From the NCBI GenBank assembly GCA_963676345.2, contig CAXXTS010000006.1:310001-374000 (forward strand): a stretch of DNA of 64,000 nucleotides, read 5' to 3'. Shown in pieces: positions 50,726 through 57,672 of this stretch (its first letter is position 1; the number at the start of each line of letters is the position of its first letter). A program made the position numbers and the translations under genes. A model generated the notes under the pieces. That model was not told the origin of the DNA and did not search any database. It saw nothing but the letters and a program-made list of their open reading frames with translations. Source of the DNA: G963665925 sp963676345. Lineage in GTDB: Bacteria > Bacillota > Clostridia > Peptostreptococcales > Acidaminobacteraceae.

Positions 50726-53374
50726 CTATTTGAGTTCAACGACCGGAACATCGGTGTTCATATCGACAAAGAGCGTTTTTGTATCTTCTGGATAATGCAC
50801 ATACCAAATACCGTTTATTTGATCGATGCTGCCCGTACTATCAGGGGAAAGTACGAGGACGCGTGTGTCGTAATCGGACCGAATACGCTGAAGTGTATCT
50901 TCAAAAAGTTGCCTGTCCATGTCATTTTTGAAATTGACAGAGCTTGTGCATGCAATTATGACATCTGTAATATGTTCTTCTGGACTAAGCGAAAATAGTG
51001 ACTGCCACCCATTTTCAGGTGCTGTTCGGCTCATGTATCCACCAGAGGTATCAAGCGTCTGGAACTGTACAGTATTCCTGTAAAGCGCCGGGCCATTTTT
51101 GTTCGTTAGTGCCTGAAAATCTGTTTCAAGAATATTTGAGGGGGTCGTTTCTTCGTCGTCTTGGTTGTCTACTTCAAAGTCTATTTTAAGATCAACCCCA
51201 TCCTTGTCGGTTATACCGAAAGTAAAAGGTGACGCACTCATTGCACTTAAGTTTTCTGGAGGTGCAGCAGCAGTCATTGCGTACAAATCATCAAATACAA
51301 TGACACCAGTATCACGAACGGAAGGATCTGTTTCAACCAGATACAGTCGATCAAGGGTTTTGAAATCAATATCAGAAGACAAGTTCACTTCAATCTGCTT
51401 CCAAGAAGTCCAATCGACTGACTTAGCAAGGTCTATTGTATGGACTGTACCGGCGGCATCTGTAAGTTTTGCACGCAGCCAGTGACCATTAGCGTACTCT
51501 CCGTAGACACATAGACTCAGCTTTGTCGTGTTTTCTGGAAGTGCAAGCCCCTTATCGCCGAAGGCAACGTAGGCTGCACGTGTGGCGGAGTCATTTTTAA
51601 AATTATAGTTGAGAGTTCCGCCTGATTCACCGCTGTGTGCGAAATTTGTGAGTGCGTAAGAGCCAGTGACCGTTTCAGGATACTTAACAAAGTGTCCAAG
51701 CGCTGTTTCAAAGTCATAAAGCATGGACTGACTTTCTCCAACGCCTATAGCCATAAAAGCTTCAGCATCTCCAAGGCCAAATCGGATGTAGCCGCTTCCC
51801 GGTTCAGATACGACATACTGTGCGTTTTCTAGGGCCCCGTTCAAACCGCTTTGCAGCAGTGTGACATCCGAAAGTGTTAAAGGTGCACTAAAGCCATTTT
51901 CATCATACCCTGTGAGTCTTATATTTAAGGGCTCACCTGGCATGAGTCGAGCTGTTTCAGGGTATACAGAAAGACGGACAGGTTCACCAATAACTTCTAT
52001 TTGAGCCCTTCCTGTGGCTGAACCAATAGATACACTGACTGTCATTGTGCCTTCTTCAAGAGGGATGATGTTTCCGTTTTGAATCTTATAATCAACGCCA
52101 GAGACATCATATTCAGCATATGAAGTATTTACAGGTATACTGTGGAGGTTTTTATCAATACCTAAGATAGAAGGCGTTAGCATTGTACCAGCAAAAATGC
52201 GTGCGCTTTCAAATTCAACAACCAAAGCGTCCAGCTGACCAACTTCTGTATCATTTATGATGCCGACACCATTGTGAATTCGTCTTTCAGTGCCATCTGA
52301 AGGCATGTTCGCAATTTCAGCAGAGTCACTTCCAACAGAGCGCGTGACAAGTTCAGAAGAGCCTCCCCCATCTAAATTAATTGCGTTATAAGCCCCAGCT
52401 TCTGCCATCAGATAGGCCAGTTCTGTTTGTGTCATGCCTGTGAAGTTCTTATGGCGGCCATCGACTGTTACAAGGTACAAGGTTTTGTTGTCTTTGGAAA
52501 ATCCGAGAGCGGATCGGGGGTGTCTGCCAGAAATATTGAGGGAAAAATCAGCTTCGGGTAGACCGTTTGTTAGAATTTTAGCGCCACCGCCAATGGCCTG
52601 ATCAATATGGTCAAGGAAGGCGCCGTTTTCTAAAGTCACGGCATCTCCAACCTTGAAATTTGCATAAATTTTAGGAATCATAGTGCCAACAGCACTGACT
52701 ATAAAACCATTCTCAGGTATCTTTTGAGGGGGCGGATCAAGAGCAATAGAAACGATATGCCCATCTGAAACCACCATTTCCAGTACAGATTCAGAGTTGG
52801 TGTTGCCAATGCTGGCATTGCCCCAGCTTCTGTCATAAACAATAGCCCGGTCATATTGAAGATACGGTTTATTCTTGTAAGTAATATCAACTGAATAGGC
52901 TTCATTTGACAGCTTTGTATATTCGCCCGAAACTTTGGCTATATAGGATTTGCCATCGTTCATTTGGAGGTAAGTATAAAACCGGTCATCGTGTATAGAG
53001 GATGTGATGTAGTCGCCATCCTTTACGACCATTCCAAGTGTGGATTGTCCCTGTGTATCAAAAAAATCTCCATTTATAGCTGCAACAACATTGGGTTCAC
53101 TTGCTGCTAGTTTCGTAAGCGGTGCTTTTTCAGAAATAAATTCTGGAAGCAGAACCGTAGACTTAACAGCAGGATTGGTTAAATCAGCCGTAATCAAGTT
53201 GATATTGAACCAGCCTGAACTGGTCATGCGCTGCTCTGTTGTGAGGGTTACACCTGGAGACAGTGCTTCCGTTGTTGAGTATGTATGGTAAAGGGTATCA
53301 TATGCGAATGCGGGCATTCCTAGAAGAAGTGTCCCCGCTATAATAAGTGCAGAAAGTTTCTTAATTATTTTCAT
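50726..53374 (-). CDS. Secreted phosphodiester glycosidase (NAGPA) domain protein
   Basis: 882 residues with a clear signal peptide (MKIIKKLSALIIAGTLLLGMPAFA). Residues about 90-370 match the NAGPA/DUF2233 phosphodiester glycosidase domain: AAINGDFFDTQGQSTLGMVVKDG, PRSALGFSKDNKTLYLVTVDGR and AINLDGGGSSELV. Enzymes of this family cleave GlcNAc-1-phosphodiesters and are associated with exopolysaccharide or spore-coat polymers. A central beta-rich part follows (Ig-like, then a carbohydrate-binding-like domain at about 545-710), and a C-terminal segment of about 120 residues with IIACTSSVNFKNDMDRQLFEDTLQRI, which I do not recognise. It is on the opposite strand to its neighbours upstream. Substrate is not known. 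Confidence 0.85.
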   Translation of the reverse strand: MKIIKKLSALIIAGTLLLGMPAFAYDTLYHTYSTTEALSPGVTLTTEQRMTSSGWFNINLITADLTNPAVKSTVLLPEFISEKAPLTKLAASEPNVVAAINGDFFDTQGQSTLGMVVKDGDYITSSIHDDRFYTYLQMNDGKSYIAKVSGEYTKLSNEAYSVDITYKNKPYLQYDRAIVYDRSWGNASIGNTNSESVLEMVVSDGHIVSIALDPPPQKIPENGFIVSAVGTMIPKIYANFKVGDAVTLENGAFLDHIDQAIGGGAKILTNGLPEADFSLNISGRHPRSALGFSKDNKTLYLVTVDGRHKNFTGMTQTELAYLMAEAGAYNAINLDGGGSSELVTRSVGSDSAEIANMPSDGTERRIHNGVGIINDTEVGQLDALVVEFESARIFAGTMLTPSILGIDKNLHSIPVNTSYAEYDVSGVDYKIQNGNIIPLEEGTMTVSVSIGSATGRAQIEVIGEPVRLSVYPETARLMPGEPLNIRLTGYDENGFSAPLTLSDVTLLQSGLNGALENAQYVVSEPGSGYIRFGLGDAEAFMAIGVGESQSMLYDFETALGHFVKYPETVTGSYALTNFAHSGESGGTLNYNFKNDSATRAAYVAFGDKGLALPENTTKLSLCVYGEYANGHWLRAKLTDAAGTVHTIDLAKSVDWTSWKQIEVNLSSDIDFKTLDRLYLVETDPSVRDTGVIVFDDLYAMTAAAPPENLSAMSASPFTFGITDKDGVDLKIDFEVDNQDDEETTPSNILETDFQALTNKNGPALYRNTVQFQTLDTSGGYMSRTAPENGWQSLFSLSPEEHITDVIIACTSSVNFKNDMDRQLFEDTLQRIRSDYDTRVLVLSPDSTGSIDQINGIWYVHYPEDTKTLFVDMNTDVPVVELK

Positions 53375-53460
53375 TTAAACCATCACCTTTCTCTACCATT
53401 ATATAATCGCAGTATTACGAAGGGAGGGCTATCCAGTTACAAATGGATTACAAATAGAGC

Positions 53461-53505
53461 GTTAAAATCCCAGAAAGCATGTAATTAAGCACGTTTTCTG
53501 GGATT
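53461..53505 (-). terminator. Intrinsic terminator for the small multidrug export gene
   Basis: On the minus strand AATCCCAGAAA (from 53505) pairs with TTTCTGGGATT (to 53466), followed by TTAAC. It separates the two minus-strand genes, so the 882-residue protein has its own promoter. Confidence 0.75.
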
Positions 53506-53514
53506 GGTTGTGTC

Positions 53515-54000
53515 CTATAAAACTGGAATAGATTCAAAGAGTGCTGCAGCAAAAGTGCTTCCAGCAGTTATGACAATGGCTGCGATGAGGTTTCCTATAA
53601 GGATGGCAACGAAGCTGCGTTTAATACGCATGCCAAAGAGCGAAGCCGCCATGCTACCTGTCCAAACCCCTGTTGTCGGGAGTGGAACAGCAACAAAAAG
53701 CATGAGTCCATAAAATGAGTACTTGTCAAAGTTCTTAGCGCGTTTAACCGTTCGGTTGATCAGCCAGTCTAAAAAAGCATCTGCCCATTTGAAACGTCGC
53801 ATAAAGTCAATAACAGGACGCATACCGAATAGTATGAATGGTACTGGGAGCATGCTGCCAATGTAAGAAACAATGGCTGATGTGAGTGGGTCAAGTCCCA
53901 TGACCATACCTGCTGGAATGGCCCCCCTGAGTTCAATAATGGGCACGGCTGCAAGGGCCAGCAGTTTAAACTCTTTAAAAAGTAAATGAAGAAGATTCAT
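53515..54000 (-). CDS. Small multi-drug export family (COG2426) membrane protein
   Basis: 161 residues, four or five hydrophobic segments. The start LLALAAVPIIELRGAIPAGMVMGLDP is diagnostic of the family (PF06695), as is FVAVPLPTTGVWTGSMAASLFGM. Despite the family name, transport of drugs is not established. It is divergent from the response regulator gene (gap of 305 nt). Confidence 0.88.
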   Translation of the reverse strand: MNLLHLLFKEFKLLALAAVPIIELRGAIPAGMVMGLDPLTSAIVSYIGSMLPVPFILFGMRPVIDFMRRFKWADAFLDWLINRTVKRAKNFDKYSFYGLMLFVAVPLPTTGVWTGSMAASLFGMRIKRSFVAILIGNLIAAIVITAGSTFAAALFESIPVL

Positions 54001-54305
54001 ATGTATACCTGCTTTTCATGTATTTGTAAAATTCGATAAAAACTCAGTCTTCGCATAGTATAACAAATGGCTTGTGGGAGGACAATTGCCCTTTCCAAAT
54101 TGTAATAGATTTATAATTCTTTCATATTTATTGTACAATGTTGGTTTTAAACTGGAAACTCACTGCGCATACTGTTAGAATGTAAAAAAAGATAATTATA
54201 GTAGATTAACTCAAATAGTTCATATGAGGCAAGAATGGGTTGTACCTCGTATGGGAATTTTATAAACATTCGGGTTAAAGCATTTTCATGAAGATGGGGG
54301 TCCTT
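54001..54305. other. Divergent intergenic region
   Basis: AT-rich space between the divergently transcribed export-family gene and the LytTR regulator; it must hold both promoters. A TATAGT-like box is near 54200. No gene and no strong palindrome seen. Confidence 0.4.
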
Positions 54306-55061
54306 ATGATAAGATGCATGATTGTTGATGATGAGAAACCGGCGCGCGACGAGCTCCGATTCTTATTAGAAGCATTTTCAGATATTGAAGTGGTAAGTGA
54401 AGCGGAAAATGGCACAGATGCCTGTGATTTTCAAAAGAAAAGTCCGGTGGAATTGGTCTTTTTAGATATTAACATGCCCGGAATTTCTGGTGTTCGTGTT
54501 GCTGAAAAATGGATGGCATATGAGCACCCGCCAATGATTATTTTTACAACAGCGTATGATGAGTATGCAATTCGAGCCTTTGATCTTCATGCGATTGATT
54601 ACTTATTAAAGCCCATTAATAGCGAACGGCTTGCAAGTGCGATCGACAGAGTGCGTGAAAAGCAAATTATTGATCAGACCAAAGCCATTAATGAACTGGC
54701 AGATAAGATGTCTGAAGACCGTACATGTGGTATGGACAGAATCTGTTTTGAATCATCTGGAAGGCTTATTCCAGTAGATATTCAGAATATTATTTATGCA
54801 GCTATTGAAGATAAAAATACAGTCATTCACACAACGCAGGGTGTTTTTGTGTATGGGCATTCGCTGAGCTATTTACAGGAGCGTCTGCGTAGTGACCATT
54901 TTCTAAGAACCCATAGAGGGTACTTAATGAACGTGAACTTTGTTGAGGCCATTGAACCGTGGTTCAACAATACTTTTATGGTTAAAATGAAGCACTGTGA
55001 TGAAATGATTCCTGTTTCAAGAAATCAGGTAAAGACATTTAAAGAAGTTTTCAATTTGTAA
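54306..55061 (+). CDS. LytTR-family response regulator (orphan)
   Basis: 251 residues. Receiver domain (1-120): acidic pair D8/D9, phosphoacceptor Asp54 in LVFLDINMPG, Thr in IIFTTAYDEYA, Lys in DYLLKPIN. LytTR DNA-binding domain (about 150-250): IYAAIEDKNTVIHTTQGVFVYGHSL and FLRTHRGYLMNVNFVEAIEPWFNNTFMVKMK. LytTR regulators control autolysins, toxins, bacteriocins or competence. No histidine kinase gene is in the window, so it is an orphan. The ATG at 54306 is preferred, GGGGGT lying just upstream; the longer reading from 54288 overlaps it. A short membrane-peptide gene follows after 56 nt. Confidence 0.93.
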   Translation: MIRCMIVDDEKPARDELRFLLEAFSDIEVVSEAENGTDACDFQKKSPVELVFLDINMPGISGVRVAEKWMAYEHPPMIIFTTAYDEYAIRAFDLHAIDYLLKPINSERLASAIDRVREKQIIDQTKAINELADKMSEDRTCGMDRICFESSGRLIPVDIQNIIYAAIEDKNTVIHTTQGVFVYGHSLSYLQERLRSDHFLRTHRGYLMNVNFVEAIEPWFNNTFMVKMKHCDEMIPVSRNQVKTFKEVFNL

Positions 55062-55117
55062 TGAATGCAGTTGAATAAATATCCAAGTATGCTAAAAGGT
55101 AACTGGGGAGAGCTGTA

Positions 55118-55264
55118 TTGCATTTCAGGGACGATATTGAGCGTTTCACAGTATATGGGTTTACTGTCATTTTAACTATTGTTATAATGCAGTTGCCTGA
55201 AGATAATCAGGTATTCACTTATGAACCTCAACCCCCAAATGAGGTTCTCCCCCTAATTCAATGA
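55118..55264 (+). CDS. Predicted 48-residue single-helix membrane peptide
   Basis: A small open frame not reported by length-limited gene calling. It starts at a TTG (55118), 7 nt after GGGGAG (55105-55110), and ends with TGA at 55262-55264; a terminator follows 24 nt later. The product begins MHFRDDIERFTVYG, continues into a hydrophobic helix (FTVILTIVIMQL, about 15-26), and ends in an acidic, Pro-rich tail (PEDNQVFTYEPQPPNEV). The orientation with a charged N-terminus and single helix suits a small membrane protein. It is in the same transcription unit as the LytTR regulator, so it may be a signalling or regulated partner; that is inference. Confidence 0.55.
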   Translation: MHFRDDIERFTVYGFTVILTIVIMQLPEDNQVFTYEPQPPNEVLPLIQ

Positions 55265-55287
55265 TTGTGACCTATTTACATCATTAC

Positions 55288-55328
55288 AGACACAGGAGAC
55301 GCTTCCCCAAGTGCTCCTGTGTCTTTCC
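55288..55328 (+). terminator. Intrinsic terminator of the LytTR operon
   Basis: AGACACAGGAG (55288-55298) pairs with CTCCTGTGTCT (55314-55324), followed by TT and a C-rich end. A hairpin GAACCTC/GAGGTTC (55223-55229 with 55241-55247) lies inside the peptide gene. Confidence 0.85.
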
Positions 55329-55337
55329 GTTAAAGGC

Positions 55338-55675
55338 AAAGAAATGCAGATAAAAGAGGAGAGACTCTCTCATCATGTTCACATGAATGGGAGAGTCTCT
55401 CCTCTTTTATCTATATGGCGCGTCTAGCTTTCGTGAGCAGCCGCCAGGTTGCTCTGTCATTTCGTAATAACCCTCATTAATTATGAAATATGGCGCGTCT
55501 AGCTTTCATGAGCAGCCGCCAGGTTGCTCTGTCATTTCGTAATAACCCTCATTAATTATGAAATATGGCGCGTCTAGCTTTCATGAGCAACTGCTAGGTT
55601 GCTCTGTCATTTCGTAATAACTCTCATTAATTATGAAATCCGGCGCGACTAGCGACCAGGGCGACCGGAGGTTGC
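55338..55675. repeat. Modular hairpin repeat, copy D, with 75-bp tandem tail
   Basis: Box AAAGAAATGCA (55338-55348), a 24-bp inverted repeat (55350-55373 with 55387-55410, one G-T), bulged A at 55386, apical CATG-TTCA-CATG. Then three tandem tail units of exactly 75 bp (TGGCGCG at 55416, 55491 and 55566) and a partial, diverged fourth (55641). Each unit contains GAGCAGCC-GCCA-GGTTGCTC (or the variant GAGCAAC/GTTGCTC in unit 3) and an AT-rich second hairpin, ATTTCGTAAT with ATTATGAAAT. The fourth ends GGGCGACCGGAGGTTGCAC, as in copy B. Confidence 0.85.
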
Positions 55676-55880
55676 ACGGTCCTGTTCAAAAACGATAGAT
55701 ACAATATAGAAGTGCAGCGCATAAATTTAGCAGGATCTACAATTAAATGTTTGCCAGTCAACCCTCTGTGTATATATAGATTAGGTACGGTGTGAATTTG
55801 GAGTAATACCTGACGAATGACTTCAACCAAGTCAGCATAATTATGAAGATAAGTTCAATATTTTAATCTCATAAAAATGT

Positions 55881-55909
55881 TTGACTAAACAAATTTGCTA
55901 TGATACAAT
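55881..55909 (+). promoter_or_regulatory. metK promoter
   Basis: TTGACT (55881-55886), 17-nt spacer ending in an extended TGA, TACAAT (55904-55909), 28 nt before the riboswitch. Confidence 0.75.
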
Positions 55910-55936
55910 CGCCTAGGTAAACTGAATAGGTAGTAC

Positions 55937-56078
55937 ACCTTATTAAGAGCGACTGAGGGAATGGGCCCGATGACGTCCGGCAACCGGTGGTAACACGGTG
56001 CTAAATCCCACAGAGCAATCTGGAAGATGAGGTGCTGATAACAGCAAATAATCCTCGTCTTTTAAGACGGGGTTTTTT
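55937..56078 (+). promoter_or_regulatory. SAM-I (S-box) riboswitch with terminator
   Basis: S-box conserved blocks are in order: CTTATTAAGAGC, GACTGAGGGA, GGCCCGATGACGTCCGGCAA, GGTGCTAAATCC, and GGAAGATGAGG. P1 forms from ACCTTAT (55937-55943) and ATGAGGT (56027-56033). The terminator is CCTCGTCTTTTAAGACGGGG (56053-56072) and six T. GATGAGG (56026-56032) can instead pair with CCTCGTC (56053-56059), the antiterminator. High S-adenosylmethionine should therefore stop metK transcription. Confidence 0.95.
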
Positions 56079-56159
56079 AAGTTTTTGACTGAATAAACCC
56101 AAAAAGGTAATTTTCCAGAGTAGATTGAATACTATAACCATTTTGAGGAGGCAATAATA

Positions 56160-57350
56160 ATGAGAAGAAGACTTTTTACTTCAGAGTCCGTAACTGAGGG
56201 ACATCCGGATAAAATGTGCGATCAGATTTCAGACGCAATTCTGGATGCAATTTTTGAGAAAGACCCTACTGCGCGTGTCGCGTGTGAAACAACTGTTAAA
56301 ACAGGCATGGTGCTAGTGTGTGGTGAAATTTCAACAAACTGCTACGTGGATATTCCTAAGGTTGTCCGCAAGACAGTTTGCGAAATTGGCTATACAAGAG
56401 CAAAGTACGGATTTGATGGTCAAACATGTGCTGTACTGACTGCAATTGACGAGCAATCATCTGATATCGCAATGGGTGTAGATGAGGCTCTTGAAAGTAA
56501 AGAAGGCTCAATGAACGATGCCATCGAAGCAATTGGTGCGGGAGACCAAGGCCTTATGTTCGGGTTTGCATGTAATGAAACACCAGAACTGATGCCACTT
56601 CCAATTTCCTTGTCACATAAACTGGCTAAGAGACTATCGGATGTTCGTAAAGAAGGTATTCTTGATTATCTAAGACCTGATGGAAAAACACAGGTTACTG
56701 TTGAGTATCAAGATGATAAGCCTGTTCATGTAGATACAATCGTTATTTCTACACAGCATGGACCAGAAGTGACTCGTGAGCAAATTGAAGCAGATCTGAT
56801 TGAACACGTTGTGAAGCCAATTGTTCCAGCCGAGCTTCTAAATGATACTACAAAATACCTGATTAACCCTACGGGTCGATTTGTAATTGGTGGCCCACAA
56901 GGTGACGCTGGTCTGACAGGTCGTAAAATAATCGTTGATACGTATGGTGGATACTCACGTCACGGTGGCGGTGCATTCTCAGGTAAAGATCCTACAAAGG
57001 TTGACCGTTCTGCAGCTTATGCAGCTCGATATGTTGCTAAGAATATCGTAGCGGCAGGTCTTGCTGACAAGTGTGAAATTGAGCTGGCTTATGCAATTGG
57101 TGTTGCGCATCCGGTATCTGTACTGGTTGAAACATTTAATACAGCAAAAATTGACGAAGAAAGAATTGAAGAGCTGGTTATGAAGCATTTTGACCTGCGT
57201 CCAGCAGCAATCATCAGAGACCTTGACCTTAAGCGTCCAATCTTCCGTCAGACAGCAGCTTATGGACACTTTGGCCGTACAGATATTGACCTGCCATGGG
57301 AAAAGACAGACAAGGCCGAGATCCTTAAAAAAGAAGCTTTTGAAGCATAA
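56160..57350 (+). CDS. metK: S-adenosylmethionine synthetase
   Basis: Makes S-adenosylmethionine from methionine and ATP. 396 residues: FTSESVTEGHPDKMCDQISDAILD at the N-terminus, the hexapeptide GAGDQG and the P-loop-like GGGAFSGKDPTKVDRSAAYAARY are the two MetK signatures. GAGGAGGCAATAATA precedes the ATG. The upstream SAM riboswitch gives feedback control. The product is used by PrmC in this window. Confidence 0.97.
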   Translation: MRRRLFTSESVTEGHPDKMCDQISDAILDAIFEKDPTARVACETTVKTGMVLVCGEISTNCYVDIPKVVRKTVCEIGYTRAKYGFDGQTCAVLTAIDEQSSDIAMGVDEALESKEGSMNDAIEAIGAGDQGLMFGFACNETPELMPLPISLSHKLAKRLSDVRKEGILDYLRPDGKTQVTVEYQDDKPVHVDTIVISTQHGPEVTREQIEADLIEHVVKPIVPAELLNDTTKYLINPTGRFVIGGPQGDAGLTGRKIIVDTYGGYSRHGGGAFSGKDPTKVDRSAAYAARYVAKNIVAAGLADKCEIELAYAIGVAHPVSVLVETFNTAKIDEERIEELVMKHFDLRPAAIIRDLDLKRPIFRQTAAYGHFGRTDIDLPWEKTDKAEILKKEAFEA

Positions 57351-57443
57351 ATCAAGAGCGTAGCAAAAAAATGAATACATGGACTGCTGATGTTTTTTTT
57401 AATAACTTACAAGATATTCGAGAAAATAAATAGTGGTTTTGTG

Positions 57444-57490
57444 AAGCCCTATGCGCCTATAAATTATTTGTGCATAGGGCTTTCGTGTTT
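57444..57490 (+). terminator. Intrinsic terminator of metK
   Basis: AAGCCCTATGC (57444-57454) pairs with GCATAGGGCTT (57472-57482), followed by TCGTGTTTTT. Confidence 0.85.
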
Positions 57491-57672
57491 TTGCACTAAA
57501 AAAAGAGAAAAGCAACAGAGAGGATCATTTGAGAAGTTAAATTTACAAAATATTACAAAACATCTGTCATAAAAGTTAGGTGTGTTATAATTGTATGCGA
57601 ATTGACTTCATGGTATAGGGGTAATTCAAAGATAGGATGAAGGTATAGTTAGGCCAAAATGGACGGTGTCAT

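Noticed and set aside
55416..55660. CRISPR-like array of regular repeats.
   Set aside because: The 75-bp units are contiguous and nearly identical throughout, with no unique spacers and no cas genes.
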